Source: DASSBQ01 sp040981125
GTDB lineage: Bacteria; Nitrospirota; Nitrospiria; Nitrospirales; Nitrospiraceae
Direction: 5' to 3'
Assembly: GCA_040981125.1 (NCBI GenBank)
Contig: JANRMQ010000001.1
Location: 1 to 64,000 of the forward strand
DNA: 64,000 bases
A program made the translations under genes and the position numbers. A model generated the notes under the pieces. The model was not told where the DNA came from. It worked only from the letters and a program-made list of their open reading frames with translations, and made no database searches. The first letter of the stretch is position 1. Each line of letters starts with the position of its first letter. Shown piece by piece: positions 16,284-24,216 of the stretch.

Positions 16284-17264
16284 TCAGGCCGCTTGACTCG
16301 CGACCCGTCCGGCCCCGATGTGGAACGACAGCTTCTCCCCCAACATTTTGGCATCGAACTTGGTGATGTAGTCGGACGCTCCGACGGCCCGCCCCTTTTC
16401 CATGTTGCACGTGCCGGTGAGCGAGGAATGCAGGATCACGGGCAGATGCGAAAGCCGGGGATCGGAGCGAATGCTCTTGGTCAAGGTGAATCCGTCCATG
16501 TCCGGCATCTCAATGTCGCTGAGCACGATCTGAATTTGATCGACCGCCGGCTTGCCCTCCGTCATGGCCTGATTCGCCAATGCCTGCAGCTGATCCCACG
16601 CTTCCTTGCCGGTCGTCGTTTGAATGAAAGCAATGCCCAGGCGTTCCAGCGCTTTCCGGATCTGGGTGCGGGCAACCGATGAATCGTCGGCGAACAAGAC
16701 GCATTTCGATCGCAAGGCCGGCGTGGCGACGACGCCGGCAAAGACCTCGTCGTCCGGCCGCGGGCAGATGTCATTCAGCACTTTTTCGACATCGAGAATG
16801 AGCACCATCCGGCCGTCATCCAACATGGTCACCGCCGTCACCGCGCCCTTGTTGTTCTCGCGAACGATGGCGGGCGGGGTCTTGATGGCCGACCAGGAAA
16901 ATCGAATGATGCGATCGACGCCCGAGACGAGAAAGCCTTGCAAGCTGGAGTTGTATTCGGAAATGATCAGATAGGGCTGCGCGCGCATCGTGTTGTGGAC
17001 GTCCGTCTGGGCATCCTGGCCCAAGCCGAGGCTTTGGCGCAGTCCGACGACTGGAACCATGGTGCCGCGGATATTGGCCATGCCGACGATGCGGCTGTCG
17101 GCTTCAGGAATCTGCGTCAAGGCCGGCAGCTTCATGACTTCCCGGACCTTGAAGACATTGATGCCGTAGATTTCGTTCGTGCCGAGCTTGAACAGCAGCA
17201 GTTCCATTTGATTCGCGCCGGCCAGTCTCGTCCGGGCATCGATTTCCTTGATCAAATTCGACAT
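16284..17264 (-). CDS. cheV: CheV-type coupling protein (CheW-receiver)
   Basis: This 326-residue protein starts at MSNLIKEIDART, with GGAGG six bases upstream. The N-terminal CheW domain (MELLLFKLGTNEIYGINVFKVREV, GMANIRGTMVPVV, VDRIIRFSW) is followed by a receiver (VLFADDSSVAR, phospho-acceptor in VLSDIEMPDMDG, Lys in DYITKFDAK). CheV couples receptors to CheA and can act as a phosphate sink or adaptation element. It lies between cheA and cheB in a cluster that also has cheW and cheZ. Confidence 0.93.
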   Translation of the reverse strand: MSNLIKEIDARTRLAGANQMELLLFKLGTNEIYGINVFKVREVMKLPALTQIPEADSRIVGMANIRGTMVPVVGLRQSLGLGQDAQTDVHNTMRAQPYLIISEYNSSLQGFLVSGVDRIIRFSWSAIKTPPAIVRENNKGAVTAVTMLDDGRMVLILDVEKVLNDICPRPDDEVFAGVVATPALRSKCVLFADDSSVARTQIRKALERLGIAFIQTTTGKEAWDQLQALANQAMTEGKPAVDQIQIVLSDIEMPDMDGFTLTKSIRSDPRLSHLPVILHSSLTGTCNMEKGRAVGASDYITKFDAKMLGEKLSFHIGAGRVASQAA

Positions 17265-17334
17265 AGCCGGCCTCCCATCGACCCGCACGCCAAGCGAGGA
17301 TCGCAGATTTCCATAACAATCGGTCACTGGGCGC

Positions 17335-17388
17335 TCACCGTCTCGCGCCCGTCCACAACGTGACGTTCACTATTCTTCGCGTCGTAGA
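17335..17388. repeat. Dispersed intergenic repeat, copy A
   Basis: About 54 bp between cheA and cheV match a second copy at 63234-63289 with few changes. Shared parts are tcaccgtctcg, gtccacaa, cgtgacg and tattcttcgcgtcgt. The copies lie 46 kb apart in unrelated intergenic gaps, so this is a dispersed non-coding repeat. Function is unknown. Confidence 0.65.
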
Positions 17389-17390
17389 GC

Positions 17391-19367
17391 TCAGAATTCA
17401 GAACTCATAACGATCTCTCTCGCCGACGCCGTCGCGATGGTCGCTCCGTGCCAGGCTTTCGCGTTCTGCACCAGTTCGGAAATGTCCAGGATCAGCACGA
17501 CTTTGCCTTCCCCGGTAATCGTGGCGCCCGATACGCCCTTCACATTCTCCAGATAATCCCAGATCGACTTGATGACGACCTCTTCCTGTGAACGCAACTC
17601 GTCCACCACGACGCCGACTCGGCGATCACCGAGCGCCGCCACGACCACATAGAATCGGCTGCGATCCGGGTCGGCGGGAATGTCGAACTCCTGCGCCAGT
17701 CGGATCAGCGGCAGGACCCGATCCCGGAGATGCAACACCTCCCGCCCGTTGATCGTCTTGATGTCGGATTTGGTGATGCGGACCGCTTCGATCACCGAAC
17801 TGAGCGGGATGGCGAAGATGGAGCGTTCCACTTCCACCATCAAGGCTTGGATGATCGCGATGGTGAGCGGCAGCTTGATGATGATCTGGCTGCCTTTGTC
17901 CGCCTCCGATTCGACTTCCACGCTGCCGTTGATCTTCCTGATATTCGTGCGCACCACGTCCATGCCGACACCGCGCCCGGACACATCGGTCACCTTTTCA
18001 GCCGTGCTGAAGCCCGGCAGGAAGATGAGATTGACGATCTCGCGGGATTCCATCGACGCCAATTCGGCTTCGCTGATGAGCCCCTTGCCGAGCGCCTTCG
18101 CCTTGACCTTTTCCACCGGGATTCCCCGGCCGTCGTCCTGTATCCGGATGACGATGCTGTTGCCTTCCTGGCTTGCAAGAATCCTCAACACGCCCTCGCC
18201 CGGCTTGCCCTTCTGCTGCCGTTCCGCCGGCTGCTCGATGCCGTGATCGATGGCATTGCGGACCAAATGCACGAGCGGATCGCCGATCTCGTCGGCCACC
18301 GATTTGTCGAGTTCCGTCTCTTCTCCGTGCAATTCCAGCCGCACCTGTTTGCCCAGTTTCTGCGACAGATCCCGCACCATGCGCGGAAGCTTCGCGAACA
18401 CTTTTTTGATGGGCAGCATCCGGGTCTTCATGACGGCGAGCTGCAGATCGGTGGTGACGAGGTTCAATTGCGCCAGCGTTTCGCCCAAGACCCGCACCTG
18501 CGGATCGGTCTCATGTGTCTGTTCGAGTTGCGTGCCGATCTTGATGAGGCGGTTGCGTCCGAGCACCAATTCCCCCACCAGGTTCATGACGCTGTCCAAC
18601 CGCTTCGTTTCCACGCGGATCGTGGCGTCTTCTTCGGCCGGCTTTCCCTGCTTTTCTTGTTTCTGCAATGCGTGATCCAACGCCCGTTCGGTGATCGCCT
18701 TCGCTTGCAGAAGAATTTCTCCCAACGGGGTTTTGGGATCGGGTTGATGCTGCTGTTGGTTCAGCGCGTCGAACACCTGTTCCTTGGACGCCAATCCTTC
18801 ATGCACCAGGATTTCGCCCAGGCAGGATGCTTCCGGTTGGGCGGAGGAAGCAGGCCGGCTCGGCACATCCACGGCGCTCTGCGGACCGGCCTGGGCGATG
18901 CCGGATGAGGGCGGCCTGCCGTCATGATCCGGCATGGCGGCGGCAGCGGCGGTTGGGACCGGGCCCGCCCCGCCGACGTTTCCCGAAAGGATCGCGTCCA
19001 TTTTGGCCGCGATGACATCCGTCGGCACATGGCCGTCCGTGCCGGATTCGCGAATCGCGGCCATGAGCATTTTGATCGTATCGACGGCTTCCAGAATGAC
19101 GGTGATCACCGCCGGCGCGACCGCCATGTCACCCTGCCGCAGTTTGTTCAGGATATTCTCGGCGCGATGGGCGACATCGACGAGATGCGTGAACCCGAGA
19201 AAGCCGGCCGAACCTTTCATGCTGTGCATGGCTCGAAAGATCTCGTTCAACAGATCCTTGTTCGTCGGGTCGGACTCCAGCGTGACGAAACGCTGGTCCA
19301 GCACTTCGATCATCTCGCCGGATTCGGTCAAGAAGTCGTTGAGTATTTCCTGCATCTCATCGCTCAT
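17391..19367 (-). CDS. cheA: Chemotaxis histidine kinase CheA
   Basis: This 658-residue kinase has an HPt domain with phospho-His 48 (FRAMHSMKGSAGF), then a low-complexity linker. Two short repeats, LGEILVHEGLASKEQVFDAL (about 183-202) and LGEILLQAKAITERALDHAL (about 215-234), occupy the position where a P2 CheY-binding domain is normal. Dimerisation (about 250-315), HATPase (VRNAIDHGIE, DDGRGIP, GRGVGMDVV) and CheW-like regulatory domains follow. It phosphorylates CheY and CheB according to receptor state. The LGEIL repeats resemble the N-terminal segment of GspE/PilB-type ATPases. Confidence 0.95.
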   Translation of the reverse strand: MSDEMQEILNDFLTESGEMIEVLDQRFVTLESDPTNKDLLNEIFRAMHSMKGSAGFLGFTHLVDVAHRAENILNKLRQGDMAVAPAVITVILEAVDTIKMLMAAIRESGTDGHVPTDVIAAKMDAILSGNVGGAGPVPTAAAAAMPDHDGRPPSSGIAQAGPQSAVDVPSRPASSAQPEASCLGEILVHEGLASKEQVFDALNQQQHQPDPKTPLGEILLQAKAITERALDHALQKQEKQGKPAEEDATIRVETKRLDSVMNLVGELVLGRNRLIKIGTQLEQTHETDPQVRVLGETLAQLNLVTTDLQLAVMKTRMLPIKKVFAKLPRMVRDLSQKLGKQVRLELHGEETELDKSVADEIGDPLVHLVRNAIDHGIEQPAERQQKGKPGEGVLRILASQEGNSIVIRIQDDGRGIPVEKVKAKALGKGLISEAELASMESREIVNLIFLPGFSTAEKVTDVSGRGVGMDVVRTNIRKINGSVEVESEADKGSQIIIKLPLTIAIIQALMVEVERSIFAIPLSSVIEAVRITKSDIKTINGREVLHLRDRVLPLIRLAQEFDIPADPDRSRFYVVVAALGDRRVGVVVDELRSQEEVVIKSIWDYLENVKGVSGATITGEGKVVLILDISELVQNAKAWHGATIATASAREIVMSSEF

Positions 19368-19375
19368 GGCCCACC

Positions 19376-20014
19376 TCAGTTGAATCCGAATTCTTTCAGG
19401 ATCTCATCCGCCAGATCTTGATCCATGGCCGTGGTCTTGGCTGCTTCCAGCTGCTTCAGCATGTGCGTGGCCTTGGTCTGACCTTGCTGGGCCACCGCCT
19501 GCTTTTGATAGGGTCCGAAGACGACGACCAATTGCAAAAGTTTATGTTGCACTTCATCTATGATTGTCGCGAGTTTGTTCACCCGTTGCGCCACGAGATC
19601 CTGAAACGACAAGGCCGTCATGATATCCATCAACCGCTTGTCGTCCTCGCCGAGCGCCGCCATCACGTCGCGAAGCTGTTGCGCCGCCGGAGCCGAGCGC
19701 GATTGCAGCAGGTGCGTCAATGTGGAGAGTCTGTCCGTCATCTTCCCGCGGCTGTCCTGAATCGCTTCCACCTGCTTCATGACTTCATGGGTGCCTTGTT
19801 CCGTCAGCAGCTTGAGGTCCGTCAAATGCGTCAAGGCTTGAGGCAGTTGTTCCGTCGTCGAGCTGACGGGCGCGCTGAACTGGGATAATGTCCGCATCGT
19901 CGTGTCGATGAAACGGGCCAGTTCGCCCAGTTCCTCATACAGCTGCACATTGCCGTCTTGTCCGTCGCCGGCCTGCTGGGGAGTCCGTTGAGCCGCCGCG
20001 CTGCTCTGTCTCAT
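19376..20014 (-). CDS. cheZ: CheY-P phosphatase CheZ
   Basis: This 212-residue protein starts at MRQSSAAAQRT. The active-site helix reads LSFQDLVAQRVNKLATIID, with Asp and Gln in the spacing of the CheZ catalytic pair (D143/Q147 in E. coli). The C-terminus DQDLADEILKEFGFN matches the CheY-binding tail. It speeds dephosphorylation of CheY-P and ends the motor signal. It is 8 bases upstream of cheA and directly follows cheY, the usual CheY-CheZ pairing. Confidence 0.9.
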   Translation of the reverse strand: MRQSSAAAQRTPQQAGDGQDGNVQLYEELGELARFIDTTMRTLSQFSAPVSSTTEQLPQALTHLTDLKLLTEQGTHEVMKQVEAIQDSRGKMTDRLSTLTHLLQSRSAPAAQQLRDVMAALGEDDKRLMDIMTALSFQDLVAQRVNKLATIIDEVQHKLLQLVVVFGPYQKQAVAQQGQTKATHMLKQLEAAKTTAMDQDLADEILKEFGFN

Positions 20015-20036
20015 CGTGTTGCGCCTCGCCTTCACA

Positions 20037-20417
20037 CTACTTAAAGATTTTGTTGATCTTTTCCTGCATCGTCTCGGCGGTGAACGGCTTGACGATGTAA
20101 TTGCTGACGCCGGCTTGAATCGCCTCCATGAGATTTTCCTTTTGGGCCTCCGCCGTGACCATGAGAACGGGGATATGCTTGAGCTTCTCATCCGCGCGGA
20201 TGGCCCGCAGCATATCGATGCCCATCATGACGGGCATGTTCCAATCGGAGACCACGAAACCATACGGCTCGGCTTTAAGTTTCCCGAGCGCCTCCTGCCC
20301 GTTCTCGGCTTCATCCATGTTGCTGAATCCCAGCTGCTTCAGAATGTTCTTCACGATTCGACGCATCGTCGACATGTCATCCACCACAAGCACCTTCATG
20401 TTGAGATCGGCTGGCAT
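20037..20417 (-). CDS. cheY: Chemotaxis response regulator CheY
   Basis: This 126-residue single receiver reads MKVLVVDDMSTMRRIVKNIL near its start. The phospho-acceptor Asp lies in VVSDWNMPVMMG, the switch Thr in LMVTAEA and the Lys in YIVKPF. A FliM-type binding face is expected. An ideal AAGGAGG ribosome-binding site five bases before the ATG fixes the start; a longer upstream frame overlaps cheR. CheY-P binds the motor switch (FliM/FliN, encoded at the right edge) to change rotation direction. Confidence 0.96.
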   Translation of the reverse strand: MPADLNMKVLVVDDMSTMRRIVKNILKQLGFSNMDEAENGQEALGKLKAEPYGFVVSDWNMPVMMGIDMLRAIRADEKLKHIPVLMVTAEAQKENLMEAIQAGVSNYIVKPFTAETMQEKINKIFK

Positions 20418-20427
20418 GGATTCCTCC

Positions 20428-21291
20428 TTACAGTTTCTCGTAAAAGACCGACCGGCCGGCATGGACTGGGCGAAACAACGCATTCTTGTCATGCAATGTT
20501 TCGGAGAACCCGATGATCAAATATCCGCCCGGACGCAGCGCCCCGCGCATGTCGCCGACGATTTGATCTTTGGCTTTATGGTCGAAATAGATGAGGCAGT
20601 TCCGGCAGAAGATGACGTCGATACCCCGAATCAGCTTGAGTCGCGGGCGGTCATACAGATTGAGATTCATCATCCGCACCAAGTTCTTGACGTGAGGCAC
20701 CAGCTGGTATTCGTCCTTACCGCCCGTAAAGTATTTCGCCAGCAGAGCCGGCGGCACTTTCCGGAGAGCATGCGCCCGGTACGTCGCTTTGCGCCCGATT
20801 TCCAACACATTCTCGCTGATGTCCGTGGCCAGAATGTCGATCGACCAATTGGCCAACGGCTGATGCTCCCGCAGCAGCAATGCCAGGGTATAAGGCTCGT
20901 CACCGGTGGAGCAGGCGGCGCTCCAGATGCGGAGCTGCTTCGTCTCCTGATTCTGCTTCATGACAGCCGGCACGACGACGCGCATGAAGGTATCCAACTG
21001 CGCCTCATCCCGGTAAAAATAGGTCTCGTTGGTCGTAATCACCGTATAGAGCTCCGCGAATTCGCGATCGCGATACGCGTCGAACCGCAGGAAGCTCAAG
21101 TAATCATCGAAGGTGTCACAGCGGCAGGCCCGCAGGCGGGGTTGAAGGCGGCTCTCCAGTAAATATTTTTTGCTTTCCTGAAAATGAATCCCGGTGTGTT
21201 CGTAGATGAGGTCGCGCAGGTGTTTGAAGGTATCGATGCTCAGACTCGTGGAACGCTCATCGGATTTCTTCACGGTGTTGCGATCGTTCAT
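20428..21291 (-). CDS. cheR: Chemoreceptor methyltransferase CheR
   Basis: This 287-residue SAM-dependent methyltransferase has an N-terminal helical domain (FKHLRDLIYEHTGIHF, SRLQPRLRAC). The catalytic fold shows the SAM motif RIWSAACSTGDEPYTLAL, then ILATDISENVLE and VIFCRNCLIYFD. It methylates chemoreceptor glutamates during adaptation. The start is placed at MNDRNT (21291), with AAGGA about 9 bases upstream; an ATG at 21300 is also possible. It is the first gene of the minus-strand che operon, and cheY follows 10 bases later. Confidence 0.94.
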   Translation of the reverse strand: MNDRNTVKKSDERSTSLSIDTFKHLRDLIYEHTGIHFQESKKYLLESRLQPRLRACRCDTFDDYLSFLRFDAYRDREFAELYTVITTNETYFYRDEAQLDTFMRVVVPAVMKQNQETKQLRIWSAACSTGDEPYTLALLLREHQPLANWSIDILATDISENVLEIGRKATYRAHALRKVPPALLAKYFTGGKDEYQLVPHVKNLVRMMNLNLYDRPRLKLIRGIDVIFCRNCLIYFDHKAKDQIVGDMRGALRPGGYLIIGFSETLHDKNALFRPVHAGRSVFYEKL

Positions 21292-21392
21292 GCCTGTCAT
21301 CCTTGGTCTCGCAAACCACGGGCTCCGGATTCGAGACGTCTTCACCAAAGGTGACGATTTCTCGGCGCCGAGAGGTCCGCCGCGCCGCGTGG

Positions 21393-21623
21393 TCAGCTCT
21401 GTGACCCGCGGGTATGCATCCAGTCATGGATATCACGCCGCAGGAACCGCCAATGCTTGCCGATCTTGGAAGCCGGCAGTTGCCCCAGGCGGGCGAGCTT
21501 GTAGACCGTCGATTTGGGCACGCGCAAAAAGCGCGCGACTTCCAAAACGGTCAAAATTTCGCTGTCCGACTGTGCATTTCCGTCCACGTTCATGCTGGTT
21601 GTTGCTGCCATTGCATCGTTCAT
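21393..21623 (-). CDS. Excisionase-type helix-turn-helix protein
   Basis: This small protein contains one HTH_17 (excisionase/MerR-like) domain: ILTVLEVARFLRVPKSTVYKLARLGQLPA followed by KHWRFLRRDIHDWM. The start is uncertain, because the frame is open to 21656 and none of the candidate starts has a good ribosome-binding site; the ATG giving MNDAMAA is used. It is divergent from the MinD-like ATPase gene at 21922 and upstream of cheR, so it may regulate one of them. Its true targets are unknown. Confidence 0.7.
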   Translation of the reverse strand: MNDAMAATTSMNVDGNAQSDSEILTVLEVARFLRVPKSTVYKLARLGQLPASKIGKHWRFLRRDIHDWMHTRGSQS

Positions 21624-21921
21624 GACGGATGTCGTTATCGGTACAGGGTGTCGCAAACTTAAATCACCCGTCCGGTGGGAAAGCGGAGAGCCGTGCCGTT
21701 CATCGGCAGACTTGAAACAGTATGTCGAGGTCCGGGGGCGAGCCTGCGAACGCTATCCGAGCGCTTTCACGCGAGAGTAGGCACCTTAGCTGTTGTTTCT
21801 GAGTGATGGTTCAAATCGTCGGTCGCCCCGGAAGCGTTCGTAATAATGGGGGTTAAGGTTTTGATGAAGAACAGCCGATGAACAGTAGTCAACCATCTAC
21901 AACGGACAGGAACGCGCTACG

Positions 21922-22869
21922 ATGGCGACGATCATCTCCGTGGGCTCAGGAAAAGGCGGCGTCGGGAAGAGTGTGATTGCCGCCAATTTGGCGCTGCTCT
22001 TGGCAAAGAGCGGCAAACGTGTCGTGCTGGCGGATCTCGACGTGGGCGGCGCGAATACGCACATTCTGTTCGGCTTGCTCCATCCCCGGCTGACCTTGAC
22101 GGATTTCATCCAGCGGCGGATCGATAATTTGGAAACCATCGCCGAGCCGGCGGCCGCCCATCCCGATCTCAAGATCATTCCGGGCACCGGGGAAACTCTT
22201 GCGACCGCCAATCTTCCATTTGCAAAGAAACAACGTCTGATCAAGCACTTCAGGCGACTGGACACCGATATCATCGTGGTCGATATCGGAGCCGGCACGA
22301 ATTACCATTCACTCGACTTTTTTCTCATGGCCGATCACTATCTCGCCGTCGCTACGCCGGACCCCACGTCGGTCTTGGATCTCTATCGCTTTGTCAAGCT
22401 TGCGGCGATCCGCCGGGTCTTGTCGGGTTTTCTGGCCCGCGGCGCGGTCAGCGACGCGTTATGCGACCGTGATTTTGGGAGTATCGAGGAGGTCGTCGAA
22501 CAGGTCCGGACTACCGATCCCAATGCGCCCGAGATCGCGACGCAGATGCTGGCTGCATTTCAACCCTTGCTGATCGTCAATCGTCTGTCCGGCGGATCGC
22601 GGGTCAATATCCTACAGCTGAAACGTCTGCTCAAGGAGTATGTCGGAGGAGACTTGGCCATGCTCGGCGAAGTGCCGGATGATCCGGCCATGGCCCGCTC
22701 GGTCCGCGCGTTTCTTCCTGTCGTCGAGAGTGAACCGGCGGCGGCCTCATCGGTGGCTCTTCGCCAGGCGGCGGACGCCCTGCTGCACCATCTGGATCAC
22801 GTCGAAAAGCCCGCGGTCACAGGGTATGGTGCGGCGTGTAAGGCTACCCCTGGCTCTCCGCTTTTCTAG
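21922..22869 (+). CDS. MinD/FlhG-family P-loop ATPase (second copy)
   Basis: This 315-residue protein begins MATIISVGSGKGGVGKS, a deviant Walker A typical of the MinD/ParA/FlhG group. The Walker A' region is ADLDVGGANTHILFG and Walker B is IIVVDIGAGTN. It has a long insert around 150-215 and a basic C-terminus. It is distinct from the canonical flhG at 55.3 kb. It stands alone on the plus strand between the che operon and the filament genes. Placement or number control of polar structures is plausible. Its end overlaps the convergent PilZ gene by 26 bases. Confidence 0.85.
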   Translation: MATIISVGSGKGGVGKSVIAANLALLLAKSGKRVVLADLDVGGANTHILFGLLHPRLTLTDFIQRRIDNLETIAEPAAAHPDLKIIPGTGETLATANLPFAKKQRLIKHFRRLDTDIIVVDIGAGTNYHSLDFFLMADHYLAVATPDPTSVLDLYRFVKLAAIRRVLSGFLARGAVSDALCDRDFGSIEEVVEQVRTTDPNAPEIATQMLAAFQPLLIVNRLSGGSRVNILQLKRLLKEYVGGDLAMLGEVPDDPAMARSVRAFLPVVESEPAAASSVALRQAADALLHHLDHVEKPAVTGYGAACKATPGSPLF

Positions 22870-23482
22870 CCCGCAATTGCTCCGCCTGCGTGCGGATGAT
22901 ATGGCGGATGATCTGTTCTTGGTCATCGACCGCCAATGTGGTGAACTCCACGGCGATTTTGAACTCCGTCGAGCCATGGGCGCCCGGCTCGGCACGGATG
23001 ACACGGGCCTGCGTTTGGATCGGACTGAATGGAGGAATGATCACGCGAAGCGCCAGCATGGCATCGATGTCGAAGGGTCGCGGTGATAGAAAGCTCAATC
23101 CCCCGGCGCTGATGTTCACCTCGGTCAGCCGCGGGATCGACACGCTGCCCGGATGGATCGTGGCCAACGAAGCCAGGATCATTTCAAGCAGCCAATCAAT
23201 TTTGCTGATCCAGGGAAGCAACGGGGATCCATCGAGCGACTCCCCTTCCTGCACGATGAGATCAGCGGTCGGTTTATGGACCAACGCGCTGATCATGTCC
23301 TTGGTAATGGGTGGTAAGTCGGGGGCCGGAGTGTGGACGGATTCCTCAGCCAGCCGATAATCGAGGAACAGACGCTCGTCGATGCGCAACCACTCCCGCC
23401 GGTCCTCGGGCTTTGAGGCGGCGCTCGACGGCTTGATTGATTCGCGCGGCATGGGTTCAGGCGTGGCTCTCCCGAACGGCAT
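22844..23482 (-). CDS. PilZ-domain protein
   Basis: This 212-residue protein has an N-terminal helical region with RREWLRIDERLFLDYR. A C-terminal PilZ beta-barrel contains NISAGGLSFLSPRPFD, matching the D/N-x-S-x-x-G c-di-GMP motif, then LALRVIIP and FKIAVEFTTL. The exact Arg-rich binding segment is less clear than in classic PilZ proteins. It follows the fliT-like gene by 8 bases and so belongs to the fliD-fliS operon. A role in c-di-GMP control of motility is likely. It overlaps the convergent ATPase gene end. Confidence 0.8.
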   Translation of the reverse strand: MPFGRATPEPMPRESIKPSSAASKPEDRREWLRIDERLFLDYRLAEESVHTPAPDLPPITKDMISALVHKPTADLIVQEGESLDGSPLLPWISKIDWLLEMILASLATIHPGSVSIPRLTEVNISAGGLSFLSPRPFDIDAMLALRVIIPPFSPIQTQARVIRAEPGAHGSTEFKIAVEFTTLAVDDQEQIIRHIIRTQAEQLRARKAESQG

Positions 23483-23490
23483 CGATTCGG

Positions 23491-23829
23491 TTACGCCCGC
23501 ACATTCATCAGCCGGCTGGTAGCCGATTCCGGCCCCGCTGCCCGCTCTCGTAGTTGCTGAAGCTTCCGTCGCGTCTGTCCCGCTTCCAGCAGCATGGCGG
23601 CCATCGCGGCTCTCGCGGTCTCGGCCAATGCATGGATCCGCCTGTCCAACTCCAGGAGGCGTGCGGGCGAAGCAAGCGGCAAAGGTCCATCGGCCAACAG
23701 CTCACCGCGGCGATTCACGCAGCATACCACGGCATCCCAATCGCCCTGCTCGGCCGCCCGGCACGCCTGAAGGGTCACTCGCTCGAATTCCGATCCGCGA
23801 TCGGAAGCGCCGATCTCAGCGGCCGGCAT
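23491..23829 (-). CDS. FliT-like small helical protein
   Basis: This 112-residue, Ala/Arg/Glu-rich helical protein overlaps the end of fliS by 14 bases. Segments such as LLELDRRIHALAETARAAMAAML and GQTRRKLQQLRE suggest a helical bundle. Position after fliS and size fit the export chaperone FliT, which binds FliD. Sequence similarity alone is too weak to assign it firmly. Confidence 0.6.
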   Translation of the reverse strand: MPAAEIGASDRGSEFERVTLQACRAAEQGDWDAVVCCVNRRGELLADGPLPLASPARLLELDRRIHALAETARAAMAAMLLEAGQTRRKLQQLRERAAGPESATSRLMNVRA

Positions 23830-24208
23830 GGGCCGTCTGTCCTTGCCCGGCGACGGTTCGCCAGGCTTCCCGGAGGGTGATCAAACAACGAATGGGTCCG
23901 TCGAGGCAGGCGGCTTCATGACGCAGGTTCGCATGGAGACATTCTTGAATCATATAGTCATACAGCCGATGGAGCGAGAAGGCGATTTCTCCGCCGCGCT
24001 CGAAATCCAAGACGCTGGACAACTCACCGACGATGGCCATTCCCCGATCCAGGAAACGAGCCTTGTCCCGGTAGTTATTCGTCACAATGCCCTCGCGGGC
24101 CAACTCCAACGACTGTACCGCGGAATCATACAGCAGCACGATCAATTGCGTGTGGTTCGCCGTCATGACTTGAGTCTGCCGATACTGCTGAGCCGCGTTT
24201 GTCACCAT
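23816..24208 (-). CDS. fliS: Flagellin export chaperone FliS
   Basis: This 130-residue helical protein reads QYRQTQVMTANHTQLIVLLYDSAVQSLE near its start, the hallmark of FliS, and later LSSVLDFERGGEIAFSLHRLYDYM. It binds the C-terminus of flagellin in the cytoplasm, preventing polymerisation before export. It lies 8 bases after fliD and overlaps the following small gene. Confidence 0.95.
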   Translation of the reverse strand: MVTNAAQQYRQTQVMTANHTQLIVLLYDSAVQSLELAREGIVTNNYRDKARFLDRGMAIVGELSSVLDFERGGEIAFSLHRLYDYMIQECLHANLRHEAACLDGPIRCLITLREAWRTVAGQGQTAHAGR

Positions 24209-24216
24209 AGCGCCCT

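Noticed and set aside
17730..18908. A 392-codon open frame on the plus strand
   Set aside because: It is antisense to cheA, with low-complexity His/Asp/Phe-rich shadow sequence.
21330..21365. GCCGAGAA resembling a sigma-28 -10 box before cheR
   Set aside because: No -35-like sequence lies at the right distance.
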